From positions 640,244 through 704,243 of the forward strand of contig MU006240.1 of NCBI GenBank assembly GCA_010093685.1: DNA of 64,000 bases. Direction: 5' to 3'. This document shows positions 21,866 through 34,065 of the stretch, piece after piece; the first letter of the stretch is position 1, and each line of letters begins with the position of its first letter. Below the pieces are notes generated by a model. That model ran no database searches and had not been told where the DNA came from. It saw only the letters and a program-made list of their open reading frames with translations. The translations under genes and the position numbers were made by a program. The DNA is from Ophiobolus disseminans (lineage: Eukaryota > Ascomycota > Dothideomycetes > Pleosporales > Phaeosphaeriaceae).

Positions 21866-23216
21866 ATGGTTACGATGGCATCGAATGGGTGAGTGCAGGC
21901 GTGCCCCGCTCTCTGTGCAACGTCGCTCACCAAGCTGCAGTCTGCCCGTGCCCGCTACAAACAGCAACTACCTCGAAAATGGGCGCACGTACCATGGCTT
22001 CCGGAGGGGCATTTACATGTACCCGTGCGACGAGGTGAGTGCGGCGCGCATGGTGTGCTGAGTGAGTGGAAATATGCTGACAGAGGCAGCTGGAGAAGGA
22101 CCGCATGGACATCTACCACAAGCTTTTTACCGTCGCACGGCGAGAGCAGCTGCACCAGGCGCCCGTTCCGCAGCACGGGGAGCCCCCCCGCATCCTCGAC
22201 ATTGGGTGCGGCACGGGCATCTGGGCGATAGACATGGCCGAGTAAGAGCTGCACCTGCAATCAATTAATCAGTGTTCGCGAGGCTAACCGCTCCGGCCAC
22301 AGCAAGTTCCTGAACGCCGAGGTGCGCTGACCCGGCGATGCTGCTGCATTGCGGCCAGACGGCAGAGGCAGAGGCTGACACGTGCGCAGGTATTGGGAGT
22401 GGAGCTCGTCAACATCCAGCCCGAGAAGTATGCAGCCACGGCCCTGCGCCCTTGCCTCCCCGCGCCAGACGTTAATTAGCCCCGCAGAATCCCCCCGAAC
22501 CTGCGATTCCGTGTGCCACGCGACTACGAGAGCCCGTGGACCTTTGGCCAGGACTCGTGGGACCTGATCCACCTGCGCATGGCCTGCGGCAGCGTCTCGA
22601 GCTGGCCGGAGCTGTACCAGAAAATCTTCACGTATGCGCACCCCCGTCACGGGCCGCAGCCGCCAAGCTAACCGCGCACGCAGACACCTGAAGCCCGGCA
22701 CCGGCTGGATCGAGCACGTCGAAATCGACATGGAGCCGCGCTGTGACGACTACACGCTGCCTCCCGAGAGCATGCTGGTCAAGTGGTACCGCTGGCTCGC
22801 CGATGCCACGCACAGAGTCTCGCGCCCAATCGCATATGAGCACCGCACCCGCCAGCTGCTGCAGTCGGCCGGCTTCATCGACATCCAGGAGACGGTCATC
22901 CGCGTCCCCTACAACTCGTGGCCCAATGACCCGCACCAGAAGGACATCGGCCGGTGGTACAACCTGGGCATCACCGAGGGCCTGGCTGCGCTGAGCTTCG
23001 CGCCCCTCACCAGGGTCTACCAGTGGGACCTCAACGCCCACGTCAAGCCAATACTCGAGGAGGTCCGCAGAGAGATATGTAACCGCAAGATCCATGCGTA
23101 CAACAACATGTAAGTCATGCCCCGTTGCGGCGTTGCACCAATTGTTTGCGCTCACCGGCCAGAGCTAATCCCCCTGCGACAGACACATCTGGACAGCCCG
23201 CCGTCCCCAGCAGTAG
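21866..23216 (+). CDS. laeA: LaeA-type methyltransferase, global regulator of secondary metabolism
   Basis: Eight exons by hand: 21866-21888, 21941-22034, 22090-22241, 22303-22321, 22390-22427, 22488-22631, 22684-23109 and 23183-23216. All junctions are GT-AG and in phase, giving 309 residues. The N-terminus contains NGRTYHGFRRGIYMYPCDE, a hallmark of LaeA. The SAM-binding motif I (ILDIGCGTGIWAID) is near residues 74-87, followed by WDLIHLRMACGSVSSWPEL, HVEIDMEPRCDD and RWYNLGITEGL. The protein ends in HIWTARRPQQ. LaeA works in the nucleus with the velvet proteins VeA and VelB to control metabolite clusters and development. The fourth exon is only 19 nt. The acceptor before the third exon could instead be 22083, adding two residues. 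The ATG at 21866 is the likeliest start. Confidence 0.93.
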
Positions 23217-26200
23217 GAGGCCGACGCGCACACCAAGTTCACCTCTTCGGCCGCGTTTGCATTCCACAGCCACGTCCGGTTCCACAGCTTCGGCACCTGT
23301 TTCGCGCTTTCATATCCGGTACTACATTGAGCGATTCGGCATCATTGGCCTATCCGCATACTAGCCTGTGTTGCTCCATTGACCGCACCCCTGCCGTCTC
23401 ACCAGCTGGACGTCTTTCGACACTTCGGGCACGAGGCTACACAAGAACCACCCAGTTCTGCCGTACCCACCGCCCACACGACCCGATCGACCCGTCACCG
23501 GCGCTCGAGCAACCATGTGCATCCCTTACGGTGCATCACGCATTACGGAAAAATGGAGTTTTGGTAGAGATACAAACCGGCGTCTGGGCATTTCTGGGAA
23601 CATGATACCTTGATCTTTCTGTGAAAAATTCCCGAGGACGCGCTTTTGGTATCTTTATGAAGACTATCCTGGGAAATTATGGTGGTACTCTCCCGCTTCA
23701 GCGGATTTTCTTGTTAGCGAAAGTTGAGCGAATCGTCATTGCATTTGGGCGAAGTCTACGACACTTTGCCCTCGTCCCGGCGGTCAGCGACTGTACGTGG
23801 GGAGCATTCTGTCTTAGCGAAACGTCTCCATCATGTCACATTTCTCAGATTCGGTCATAGTTCGGCCGCTTCGATACATAATAGTCGGAGATATACTCCA
23901 CTTTCAACACGCGCCTCGTCAATGTTGCCTCTTCGGAGTCGCTCATATATCTATGCTGTATGCTTACCACCAACCACATCAAAACATGTCTGCAAATGCA
24001 GTTCCCACGTTATATTGGGCATCGCCACGCGTCATGCCCACGTTGTCGGGAATCTTGCCACGAAACCACGACGATCTGTAGGCATGAACAGGCGGTCAGC
24101 CCGATCTCTCACCACGCACCCCAAATACAGCCCGGTGGCGCTCGCAAATTCGTTTTCCGTCACATCGCCGCTCCCAAGGTGTCGGGTACAATCTCCGTAC
24201 ATGATTTTTATTAGCCGGTCATGCAGAATGCGATGGTCAGCACATGCGTAAAGGAGAGATTCGTTTTGGTGTGGGCAAGGATGTTGCAACGACATGACTC
24301 GCTGGGCTGGTTGGTGGGGGAAGGGAAAGAGCGAGGCCCAGCGGAGTGGAACCGCCGAATTACGTAGGGAAGGAACCATTTTCTTTCGCTTTGCCCTGCC
24401 TCCACCAAGAACTGCAACACCACTCCACACAAGCGAACTCCTGCACCGAACGCATAAGGCCTTCGCGATACTTACTCGTGAGGTACAAGCTCAGGCCCTC
24501 TGGCGGGCCTTCCTCGGTCGCTCTCGCAGCCTGTTAGGCACCGCGATATGGGTGACGGCGGGATCGTCGTTCGTCTCGTCCTTTGCTTCCTTCCCGTTCA
24601 GCGACAGCTCGCGGCGGACATCGGCGACCAGTTTCACGGAAGACGGCACTCGCGCTAGTCTCCTCACATGTTGGAGTGCGCGATCGACAACGCGACCTGC
24701 ACCCACGTGTCGTGGACGTAGCTACACCTAGTCGCCGGTTGCGATCGCTGAAGCATCCCCTTCTGCAACAATTTGAACGGTGGGGGCTCGAATAGGTTGC
24801 GCACGGCATACACCAACTCGCTGACGCTGGATGGGGCAGCCACCACCACGTCTGCCTGGCCTCCCGCTTCTACATCCCAACAACAAGGTCCAGCCGCCAT
24901 CAACACAGCTAACCTCGAGCCCGCGCCACTTGCACGCCAACTCCAAGCCTCGTTCCCCGTCAATTGCGGATAGATTGCGTCCGCGGAAAATTCGGTCTGT
25001 TCGCCGATACATGGACACATTCCCTGCAGTCCCAAACCACCCCAACCGTGTATGCAGTGCAGCCTCATAGGATGCGTTTCGTATACGGGTGGGTTGCGTG
25101 TACCGGAACTCTGTACTCCGGTGTGTTGGTGGCGTCGCGCGATTCCAGAGGCGCGGGTACGCTGTTGACCACCTCGGCATCCTGTTGCAGTTGTGGGCGT
25201 CCACACATAAGACACGGCAGTTTTCCCAACCACCACTACTTGCATCGCACCACCATTGTACGGCTGGCGCACCGGCTATGCGACGAGGAGGACTACTCGG
25301 ACCCTGATGGCTTGCCGCTGCACACAACTTAACGCAGTCTACTATACCTCCAGGTCTGGCGAAAGTGAGAGCGGACAACGTACGCTCCAAGTTCGACTAC
25401 CGTGTTCTCGGTAAGCACCAAGACATTTCTCACATCATCTCCTACACTTCCCCTGATGACAAAGCTGGGGCCATATGAGTTTCTCCTCGACTTGCTCCTC
25501 TCAGGGGCATATCGAGTCGCAGAAACAGTGCTTTCGAAACCAGCAATCCACATCTTCTCAACTCGACTGATCGGGAACCATACTAGCGTCTTTCTGGTTT
25601 ATTCTTCTGGCGTGGATGCTAACGATTGGCCAGGCTCAGCATTCCGGAAGGACCTGATCTTATCCGCTGCAGGTACTCGGACCATCAAGATCGTGCATGA
25701 CAACCCGCTTCATCTTATCTCGCAGTAGGTCGAGATCGAGCGACTGAGATTGCGTCCGGTAAAAGGCCCTGAGGCTCGATGCTATCCATGGAAAACTCCT
25801 CGTCCGATTGGCGGCTCAGCGTTCCATCAATGACGCGTGCTTTCCGCTGATGTAAGCGTATCGGTGCATTGTGGGGTCGAGATAGACCGAGCGAGACACC
25901 ATTATATTGAGGACGAACTGGCGCCTTTGGTAGGTTCAGTGGTTGCTCGTTTACTGACAATTACTCAGGGCTGAAGGAACAACTTTGTCTTCCGAACAGC
26001 TTCATGGCGTGGCAGTGCCGAACAGGTTACGTATTTCATCGTGGCTATGTTTTTGCATCGAGGAGACTTTTCATCCCATTTCCTGCTGAAGCGTAGACGA
26101 TTCCTACGTATACACGAACCTCGGAGATTGATCCTAGTATACCAGCAGCCGAGTACAACTGATGCTCTAACAACATCCCTGTCACGTCCTACACTTACGA

Positions 26201-26829
26201 ACACTCATGCAATGACCTTCTCTGGATGGCAGTACAGCCGGAACTCATGTATATATGCGCCCTCCATACCCATAGACCGCCAACCGACATATGGAGCTAC
26301 GTCGAGTTAGCTACGTCCGGTTGAGTCGAAGAATACGACTTGGCGCAGCACCCAGGTTTCCATATGCGCAAAAAGGTACCTGTAATCCAAGGAGCTCTTG
26401 TTTTTCCGCTTTTCCCCTTCCACGTTTATCTCATTTCAGTTTTGTCCAATCTTTCTATCTCATGCACGGCTTCGCATTCGCTACGTATCGGAGACGAGAA
26501 TTCGGGAGCGTATATTTTGAATATTGAGTCTATATTCTTACATAGGCCGTTTCCCCTGTCGCTATTTCAGCACCAATTCAGGCAGATTGTACCACAATCA
26601 CTTCAGCAAATCTCACGCGACACGTCTGCAATTTTTCATTTCGCTTCATTGCATACACACCAAAAGCTTATATAGTCTTGCCTCAACCATCCTGTAAGAT
26701 TTCCTTCCTTGACGAGTACCTTTCGTCCAAACACCCATTGTGCCCTACCGTGTCCCAGGTCTTCGCCACGGTCTTGTGTCATCATCTCAGACGCCTTTAT
26801 CGTTTCTTCCCCTCAATATAACCTCATCT
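23217..26829. other. Long gene-poor stretch downstream of laeA
   Basis: No convincing gene. The most protein-like ORF is on the plus strand at 25456-25728 (from MTKLGPYEFLLDLL), with no recognisable domain. Overlapping long ORFs on both strands at 24.5-25.4 kb look like chance consequences of stop-poor GC-balanced sequence. Confidence 0.4.
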
Positions 26830-27219
26830 TCAATACCCCCCATAGCAATGCACACTCCCCCTCCGCCTCCTCTCGCCTAGCATCGTCGGCATCTTCCCCC
26901 CTCCCATCTTCCAGCTCGCAATCGTCGCCTCCCTACACAACGGGCCTCCGTCTTGCTCCTCCTCCTCGTTGTCCTCTAAGAGCACAAACTCATCGTCCAC
27001 GATGATCCGGCACTTGTAATCCGCGGCGCTGCTGTCGGTCCAGCAGGGTTTTGAGGACGTGCAGGCTTGGCAGGATGCGGGGGCAAACATATGTTGGAGG
27101 AAAGATGTGAGGAGCGCGGAGAGGTGGGCGCGGTCGATGTGTGGGTGTGGAATGGGGAGGTGTGACGAGTGGGAGATTGTGGTTGTGAGGTTTGGGTGGG
27201 ATTGGGAGCGGGTGAGCAT
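26830..27219 (-). CDS. Hypothetical small protein (129 residues)
   Basis: The frame from the ATG at 27219 (start MLTRSQSHPNL) is open to 26830. The protein has a Ser/His/Pro-rich N-terminus, a possible amphipathic helix (AHLSALLTSFLQHMF), a Cys-containing stretch (CQACTSSKPCW), an acidic run (DNEEEEQD) and a basic patch near the end (GERRRRGSV). I do not recognise a family. Length alone is weak evidence, but the mix of charged and hydrophobic blocks is more protein-like than that of neighbouring ORFs. Confidence 0.3.
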   Translation of the reverse strand: MLTRSQSHPNLTTTISHSSHLPIPHPHIDRAHLSALLTSFLQHMFAPASCQACTSSKPCWTDSSAADYKCRIIVDDEFVLLEDNEEEEQDGGPLCREATIASWKMGGGKMPTMLGERRRRGSVHCYGGY

Positions 27220-28890
27220 TTTGGTTGAGGTTGGTGGTTGTGGCAGTTGTTTGCGGTGAACAGTGTTTTTCAGTGGTGATAGTTGATAGTAATCGATGTA
27301 ATTAACTTTGAAAGTCCAAGTAGTAGCTTGTAGTCGATAGAACAATTGATATGTAGCAGTAAATAAGGCTTAGAATACTGCAATGATACTTCTCTATTGG
27401 CTGTCGCAACCCTCCATACTTATCCCCAGCTCCCGTCGCACACTTCAACATCATGGGGTGACTTCTCCACAGCCACTATCAGACCATACACCCTTCCAGA
27501 CATTTCCCGTCCCACGATCGACACGCTCGTTTCCGCAAGGGCACCATTAACTATTTAGTGCAAGCGGGTGACCCCAGGACCCTTCGTTCGCTCGCGATTG
27601 TGGGGAGACGCATGGCGTGACGGGGGTCCGGAAGCGCCCGGTCTCGCCACTTGAAGTTCGGGCGTTTCCGTAGAGCGCTTGCATTCGGGGCACTCAACGT
27701 CGCCTTTGAAGCTGTGGTCGACATGGAATTTAACTGGGATGGCATTGGTGATGCATTTTACTTTGTTCATATTGGGATGCATACCTTCTTGCGCTGATGC
27801 AATGAATGCATTGCATGTTTTGTTTACATTTCACACAACACCCTCCGAGTCCGTTTGATGTACACAAGGCATATGCTCTCCTGCAACATCCACGCGACTT
27901 TTATTCATCGCGAATGCATAGTCTAGAACTGATATACGCTTTTATAACTCGCTATCACCACATTCGTTTCAAATCGCTATCACGTTCACGCTCACAACAT
28001 CCCCAACTCGTCATTCACAGTTGAAATGGGGTGAATTGGTGTGATTGATAGATCTTTGCTACTGTCTCGCAATCAGGTCCTTGGGCACACGTGGACATTG
28101 CTGGCGGTCTTGCAACCCAGAGAAATCCGATTCCGGCACTTGAAGGAAGGGGTTGAGCTCAACAGTCATTGTAGACGTGGCGAGTATTTCCACCTGCTTG
28201 TCATGGCGCGATGGTGATGGACAGATATTGAATGTACACGGTCGTGTGTTCCAATTCGAAGGCAAAAGTATCGACGAGCACATCAGGTCGGGGTACCTCA
28301 GATTGCTGATTACGTTGGAGACAACATTTGGTAGTGCTAGCCATGGGTTCGCTGTGGTGCAAATTAGCTGGGCTATAGATTGTTAAAATGCGGTTATCAT
28401 CGAGTATCGAATTGTGAGCATATATGAGTGGTCTGATATACGCTCCTACGCATGTAACTATTCCTAGAAAGAGGTTGTCAGCCCTGGAAGCGTCTCATTA
28501 CGGCTCACAACAGCCTCGCAGACGTGAAGCGATGAATGGATTTGATTCATCTATCGAATTAAAAACCACAAGCGGCGCCTAAGCGACCGTTTCCCAGAAC
28601 GCCTATCCAGGCTGAGCGTGTCTTTGCCGCCACCCGGGGCTATATCCAGAACGCCTTTCCATTATGCAGCTTCGGGTTACAGAGAGCGAATGGTAATGTG
28701 GTGCATATGAAGACTCGAAAATGTGTCCTAGCTCTTTCAGAACAACCGAAGAAAAGCAGGCTGTCCAGACATGCCGACTGGTGTTTCCCTAAACGCCGGG
28801 AATATGCTCGTGATTATGGGTAGGCCGTGATGAACATAGAGAGATGAGAAGAGTAAGCTCCGGATGGAAAGTTGCCACCCATAGAAGTGA
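27220..28890. other. Gene-poor stretch
   Basis: Only small ORFs. Two on the minus strand (27555-27782, containing VECPEC, and 28059-28283) have some protein-like character but no family resemblance or clear splice partners. I see no RNA gene or repeat. Confidence 0.35.
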
Positions 28891-30216
28891 TCACTGCTTC
28901 GCCTGGTTGATCTTAAGGTCCATGACATACTGCATCAAGCTGCAATCGTCGCACTTCACAAGCGCTTGAAGTGCCTTGATCCTCGATTTCAGCAAATGGT
29001 TCTCATCTTCTAGGCTCTTCCTGTCCTTCTCTTGTTGCTTGATGTATGCGGTAGCAGAAGCTAGTATGACAGCCTTACTAGGTTTCGATGCTGTTGGCAA
29101 GTCTTCGATATCAGCACCGTCGCATACTCCTTGGCTTTGTTGTAGTGAAGGAACAACTTTCCTAAGTGACTCGAGCTGCGTGTTGAGCGACTCTCGGTAC
29201 TTGCGCTCGACTTGGTTGTGTGGCAGCCGGCGGCGAGACTTTGGCTTGTCGTCGATCGCTTGAGGTGATTCTCGGTTGGGCGAATCTTCTGAAACCTCGC
29301 TCTTCATTCGTTGCCTGTTGTCAGCAGGACTGGCTGTGGTGTGGTTGCTAGTGAAGTAACGGCCTGATGGTTCTTCTTTTGAGGTGTCGCTCTCTGAGCG
29401 TTTCTTGGGACGAGGCTGAATTTCTACGATACCATCTGCAGCCGTCACTTCTTGGGGCTCCGTGAGCAGGTCCTGGATGATCGGCAGTGCGTCGTCATTG
29501 GCGAACAAGAAAGGCGCGCAGCCTCCGCCACAGCTCGATGGATTTGGTGGTGGACCATCTTGGTCGTGATTTGGACAGAGAGGCGATGTCCAACAGGCGG
29601 AGAGGATATCTGGCTTATTCTTGTTCTTGTTGCGCTTGGTGGTAGTGTTGATTGCAGTTTGAGCCCTCTCGAGGGATGGTTTGGATGAACTGGGTACACC
29701 CTTGGGTCCATCTGGGAAGGTGAGGTCTTCCACAAAACCAGTGTCCATGTTGTTGGGGAACATGGACTCATAGTTGTGGTTAGGCAAAGTGTTGGCTCGC
29801 TGAAGAGCTTGTCTCTGAGCCATTGTGATCTGGGGTAGCTGGTTTAGTTCAGCAAGTAGGAGTGCGGGGTTCTGTGGCGATAGGCTGTTGGCAGAGAGAG
29901 GCTCAGGAGAGGATTCTGATGTCGATGCGCCACCGCCTGCAGTATTGCCGAATGGATGGAGGACTTCAAGATCGCTCAGGAAGTAGTCGTTCGATATGAA
30001 GACGGAGTCGTCAAAGTATGGGTCGACTGATGACCCGTTGAGGAGAGGGTCAAAGTTGGTGACGTCGTCATGCGTAGACCTTGATATGTCGGTTACGGTA
30101 GGCTTGGGCATTTCAGAGGTGAGGCCAGTTTGGAGTGTTGTGAAATCGGACCAGTCGTCGTTCGGTACGTCGAGACTCTCATTATTGAGAAATGCATCCC
30201 AATTGAGCGCCATCAT
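28891..30216 (-). CDS. bHLH transcription factor of the fungal VERKYRE (DevR/SREBP-like) class
   Basis: A single exon of 441 residues from the ATG at 30216 (MMALNWDAFL). The first ~320 residues are acidic, Ser/Pro/Asn-rich and probably disordered, as in activation regions. A basic region and helix 1 (LPHNQVERKYRESLNTQLESLRKVVPSL) lie near residues 330-358. A loop of about 20 residues, helix 2 (KPSKAVILASATAYIKQQEKD) and a leucine-zipper-like extension (ENHLLKSRIKALQALV) follow, almost to the C-terminus. The His, Glu and Arg that contact E-boxes are present, and the Tyr in ERKYR sits where SREBPs carry their characteristic Tyr. It should dimerise and bind E-box-like sites in the nucleus. The exact orthologue is not certain. 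Confidence 0.85.
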   Translation of the reverse strand: MMALNWDAFLNNESLDVPNDDWSDFTTLQTGLTSEMPKPTVTDISRSTHDDVTNFDPLLNGSSVDPYFDDSVFISNDYFLSDLEVLHPFGNTAGGGASTSESSPEPLSANSLSPQNPALLLAELNQLPQITMAQRQALQRANTLPNHNYESMFPNNMDTGFVEDLTFPDGPKGVPSSSKPSLERAQTAINTTTKRNKNKNKPDILSACWTSPLCPNHDQDGPPPNPSSCGGGCAPFLFANDDALPIIQDLLTEPQEVTAADGIVEIQPRPKKRSESDTSKEEPSGRYFTSNHTTASPADNRQRMKSEVSEDSPNRESPQAIDDKPKSRRRLPHNQVERKYRESLNTQLESLRKVVPSLQQSQGVCDGADIEDLPTASKPSKAVILASATAYIKQQEKDRKSLEDENHLLKSRIKALQALVKCDDCSLMQYVMDLKINQAKQ

Positions 30217-31660
30217 GATAGTAAGCAGGTGGGTTGTGGCACGAAAGAGCTCACGCGTTGATCAGGAGATACAAACACACGAGCCTTGTCAATGTGCCCT
30301 AGCTAAGCCTCAGATGAGACTAGGTACCGAATGCAGGAGCCAGAAACGAGCTGGGGTCGAGGATATAAGCTCGGTAGTTTTGTCACCCTCGTTGATGTTT
30401 TAAGATGCGTTCGAGTCCTCTCAGTGTGATGTTGAAGAGGAGCGAACAGCCAAGCGATCGACGGCAGAGTTTTACAGTACTCAACCAAGAGCCGTTGCTT
30501 ATGGGGATGAGTAAGGCGAAGAGTAGCAAAAAGATGCCAGTATGCGCACGTCGTTTCTAGACGAATTCGACGGTTGAAGCCGGGACCAACGAGCTGTTCC
30601 GACTGGTCAGAGACACGAAGGGGCAGAATGGGCGGGTGCAGCTGGTTCGCAGCCTGGACACGGGAGAAAGTGTTTTGTCGCTCGAACGGGTATCTCGGTG
30701 CAGCAATGAAGCGCAGACTGTCAAGGTCAGAGTTTCGGGCGGGTCGAGAGAGGGACATCACACCACCAGGGTGGCGTGACATTTCCAATGGCTGAGAACC
30801 ATTCCGCTTTGGGATCAGGGCGCGTGCGTACAGTGGGGCTCTGTACCCTTGATCGAGATCCTCACAACAGCTCGCCTCGGTCTCGAAGACGATCTTGCTG
30901 CCGTGGTATGCACTTTACGAGCGACACATGGTAATTTGCGAAGACACCATGGTGAGGTTGGAGATGGTGTCGAGCTTGCGGGCTCTAGCAACGCTCCCGC
31001 TAGCGGCGCTCGTCTAGTCTGCCGGCGGCATCCTTGATTATTGCACACCCACGACACCGTTTCCGCAGCTATATCGCGATTGAAATAGAACAAGCATGGT
31101 CGGCAGATCACTCACCGCGCTTCGACCCATCGCCTCTCGTTTTCTCACCGAATTCCACATGTAGGTCTTCTTAGTAGCAAGTATCGAAGACGTTGTGATA
31201 GGTGCCAGGGGCTTCTTGAACTGTACAGGTCTGATCTGGTGTAATACTTGGGTATAAAGCTTCATTCGCATTGCATGTATACTCTCCGATTTCGTATCCT
31301 GCAAGTGACTGGCTTTGGGTCAATTCCAACATCTCTTCTCTCCTCGCACTCGAAATCCATAAAAAGAAAACGTCTTCTTAATGGGAAAGTTAACTTTCAG
31401 GACACTCCAAGCTTGGCCGCGATGCCCCTCGTGCACCTTGACCTGCAGTGAATTTGACTATCACACGGGTACTGCCGCTGGTACGACCAAGCCAACCGTT
31501 CAGAATCTAGCCACATGTGTGACAAGCAAAGACCAAGCTCCAGGGTTGCGGGAAGTGGAGTACCCAGAGTATTACTCGTATCATCCTAGTACTTCTGACG
31601 ATTACATCCGCAAAAAAGTCGACTCCAACGCAGTCAGTACGCTCGAAGCAGACCGTTCTC
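30217..31660. other. Intergenic, includes the bHLH gene's leader and promoter
   Basis: A 161-codon minus-strand ORF at 30303-30788 lies directly upstream of the bHLH start. It is Arg/His/Leu-rich without family features and is more likely leader sequence than a gene. No repeats or RNA genes were recognised. Confidence 0.4.
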
Positions 31661-32258
31661 CTAGACCATGAAAGTGACCGGAATGGGATCAGGTCTCTCC
31701 ATCATCTTCTTTCTTGCTGCTCGTCTTCCTGGGATGATCGTCCGGTGACACAATGGGCAATATTCGTTGAATCTCGAGAACCATTCATCCAAGCAGTGCG
31801 CATGAAACGCATGCGAGCACCGAAGACCACGAATCTGTGCATCCTCAACAAAATCGTCCAGACATATTGCGCTATTACCCTATTAGTATGAGCTAGCGCT
31901 GCACCGGGGCGAGTGAGGTACCATAGCGGATCTGCTGCGATGAGCGACCTCGATTCTTGCTCCTTCTGCGTCGCGAGCCACTCGTAGTAGTTCTGAGATT
32001 TGATGATTTGGTCGATCTCCTCCAGTCGTTGCTTCATGCGCTGCTCTTTGACGATGGCGAAATCGTCGTGACCGCGGCCGAGTCTGGGTAGGATAAATGC
32101 TCTGCTTCTTCGCTTAATTTAACTCCCTGATTCTCGACATCTCAGACTTACGTTACAATGAGGATTATGAGGATAATAACAAAGACCGAAGGTACGACGA
32201 TGGCAATTACAATAGTTCCGCCCTTCCCAGTTGGTTGGGCTTGCGTCTCGCCCGCCAT
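31661..32258 (-). CDS. Membrane-anchored RING-H2 finger protein (probable E3 ubiquitin ligase)
   Basis: Exons are 32152-32258, 31922-32083 and 31661-31871, giving 159 residues. The first intron has GTAAGT/CCCAG. The second (31872-31921) has a TACTAAT branch site. A short N-terminus is followed by one transmembrane helix (residues ~15-36, TIVIAIVVPSVFVIILIILIV), a charged helical linker and a complete C3H2C3 RING: Cys90, Cys93, Cys108, His110, His113, Cys116, Cys128, Cys131. The TG|C codon of Cys90 is assembled across the second intron, so unspliced sequence reads Trp and hides the finger. The layout (TM then cytosolic RING-H2) resembles small ATL-like ligases acting on endomembranes. The substrate is unknown. 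Confidence 0.85.
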
Positions 32259-33027
32259 CAAGGATTGAAAGGTATGTATGTGATAAGTCTTGCTCAAGCG
32301 ATATTGGGATTAGTCTTCTGTTGGTAGCTGGAGTTTTCGTGAATGCGTCTGGAACGTGACCGGGTCCCCAGGATCGACGTTCCGAGCCTCATGCATATGG
32401 CACGTTTCGCAGTTATCAGTGGATCGCATGCGGTGTACCATACAATGAACATCGACTGGACGGATTGCACTTCCAGATCAAAAGACTGTATGTCGTGTGC
32501 ATCGCTGCGCGGTTCTTCTAGCTGGAGGGTGGAGTGAGGGGACGCGGGTTCAGCCTCAGATGGCGATGGCTCCTCATCTGATCTTCGAACAGACGCAACC
32601 AAGACTTGCGCCTGCATATCAAAGAGCTAACATAGCTTGGCTACACTGGCATGCCTCCGCGACCTCTCAGCGGGCGCCATTGTGAGCCGACTAGATGCCT
32701 CTCAAAGTTTAGCCTGCTCGTTTCCAGGGTTTGCGTGCTTGTGACGCGGGGTCGAGGAGCTGGGGTGGCCGTCGAGGCTAGAACGCTCGGTTCGCATCAC
32801 CCTGCGTGACACGCTTTTCCTTGGAAGACGGCCTAGCACTTGTTTAGTACCACAGTACCTTTGTGTTGGACGTGCATGTGGAATTTGGGCGATTGCAGGG
32901 GTGATCAATGATGGCGGAAATGGGAGTTGGGGGATAAGTACAACAGGCTAGCGATTTTAGTAGAGCACCGATCTGTAGACAACCCGCCCATACGCGCGGT
33001 TGCAACTTAAGTCATATTTCGGATCTG
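32259..33027. other. Intergenic, no gene seen
   Basis: Promoter and leader region of the RING-H2 gene. The minus-strand ORF at 32294-32617 has no domain and is probably untranslated leader. No repeat structure was noted. Confidence 0.4.
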
Positions 33028-33897
33028 CTACATATTCCTTTCGCCATGCGCCCCGTCACTCCATATTCTGACTGACTCGATGACTAGACGCAAGCCAATC
33101 GACGGGCATACTAGATTCGACCATGGACAAGCTGGACTGGTTCGAACTTCGCATCCCAAATTTCGCGTGGCTTGCAGCACCCTAGACTTCCACTGCCAGA
33201 TGGAACATGCCTCGATGTTGTGACGATCTGAATACTGATAATGAAGATATCCGATCAAGCGGGCAAAGACGCGATCCGTTGGGCCATCACTCCACCCTTT
33301 TTGGAAGCGGCTGCGGATCGAAGCTTTCTGGAACCTCTTTGACCGACCATGGACCATGTTATCTCTTGTCGCTTGGTCCAGATGAGCTCGAGAGTTTCGA
33401 ATGACGGTCGCTGGCCCCTTGAGATCTTTGCGTATAGTTGCGTATATCGGAACGCCATGCCCATTGATATATAGCTCAGTGATGTCGTCGGGCGTCGCTC
33501 GCTGAGGCGAGTGAAAATAGATGTCAGAAAGAAAGAGGAAAGATTGATCTGCTATAGCCCCAAGTGTAGTGCTGTACTCTTCTGAAAGCGGTATACAGTT
33601 TTCGTGCTGTAGCAATCGAAGAACCATCCGAGAATCTCTAGGTAGCTCAGACAACTGACGGAATACACCCGATACGGCGATAGAAACCCCCGAGAGTGAA
33701 GTTCTCGCATCAGTCCGCAGCTCCAATATATGATTGTACGGCGTGGACTTCACTCTCCGTACTCTCCTAGTTGCACATCTGGACCTGAGGCTATGATGAG
33801 AAAAGTCAGGTAGACTCCGCACAAGCGGAGTGCTGCCGAGGCTATCAAATCCAGTGAAAATCGAGGAGGAGGATTGTGCGCGCAGAACCATCGACAT
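33028..33897 (-). CDS. Uncharacterised protein (289 residues)
   Basis: An uninterrupted frame from the ATG at 33897 (MSMVLRAQSS; a second Met two codons on) to 33028. Seen in it are a Ser- and Arg-rich N-terminal third, a segment with regular hydrophobic spacing (GVSIAVSGVFRQLSELPRDSRMVLRLL; SFLFLSDIYFHSP; DITELYINGHGVPIYATI) and a basic C-terminal half with several Trp and Cys. No signal peptide, membrane helix or family motif is evident. The length makes a chance ORF unlikely, but it could be part of a larger spliced gene. Confidence 0.45.
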   Translation of the reverse strand: MSMVLRAQSSSSIFTGFDSLGSTPLVRSLPDFSHHSLRSRCATRRVRRVKSTPYNHILELRTDARTSLSGVSIAVSGVFRQLSELPRDSRMVLRLLQHENCIPLSEEYSTTLGAIADQSFLFLSDIYFHSPQRATPDDITELYINGHGVPIYATIRKDLKGPATVIRNSRAHLDQATRDNMVHGRSKRFQKASIRSRFQKGWSDGPTDRVFARLIGYLHYQYSDRHNIEACSIWQWKSRVLQATRNLGCEVRTSPACPWSNLVCPSIGLRLVIESVRIWSDGAHGERNM

Positions 33898-34065
33898 TGG
33901 AGTCTCCGCCAGGAAAGTGTTGAAAAAGATGAGTTGAGTTAACAAGTGATGGATTGATCTCGGCGAAGGAAGAAACTATATACTCAAACAATAACCTATT
34001 GCGCCTACCTCACCTGAGGTAGCAGCTCCCTTGCTGCTTCTGATTGTCCGAGTGGCCCTGCCACT

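Noticed and set aside
24664..25390. Overlapping 200-220-codon minus-strand ORFs
   Set aside because: Two overlapping frames of similar length on the same strand, with no domain and Cys/Arg/Trp-rich composition typical of non-coding translation.
30303..30788. 161-codon minus-strand ORF upstream of the bHLH gene
   Set aside because: No domain, and it lies just before the bHLH start where leader and promoter are expected.
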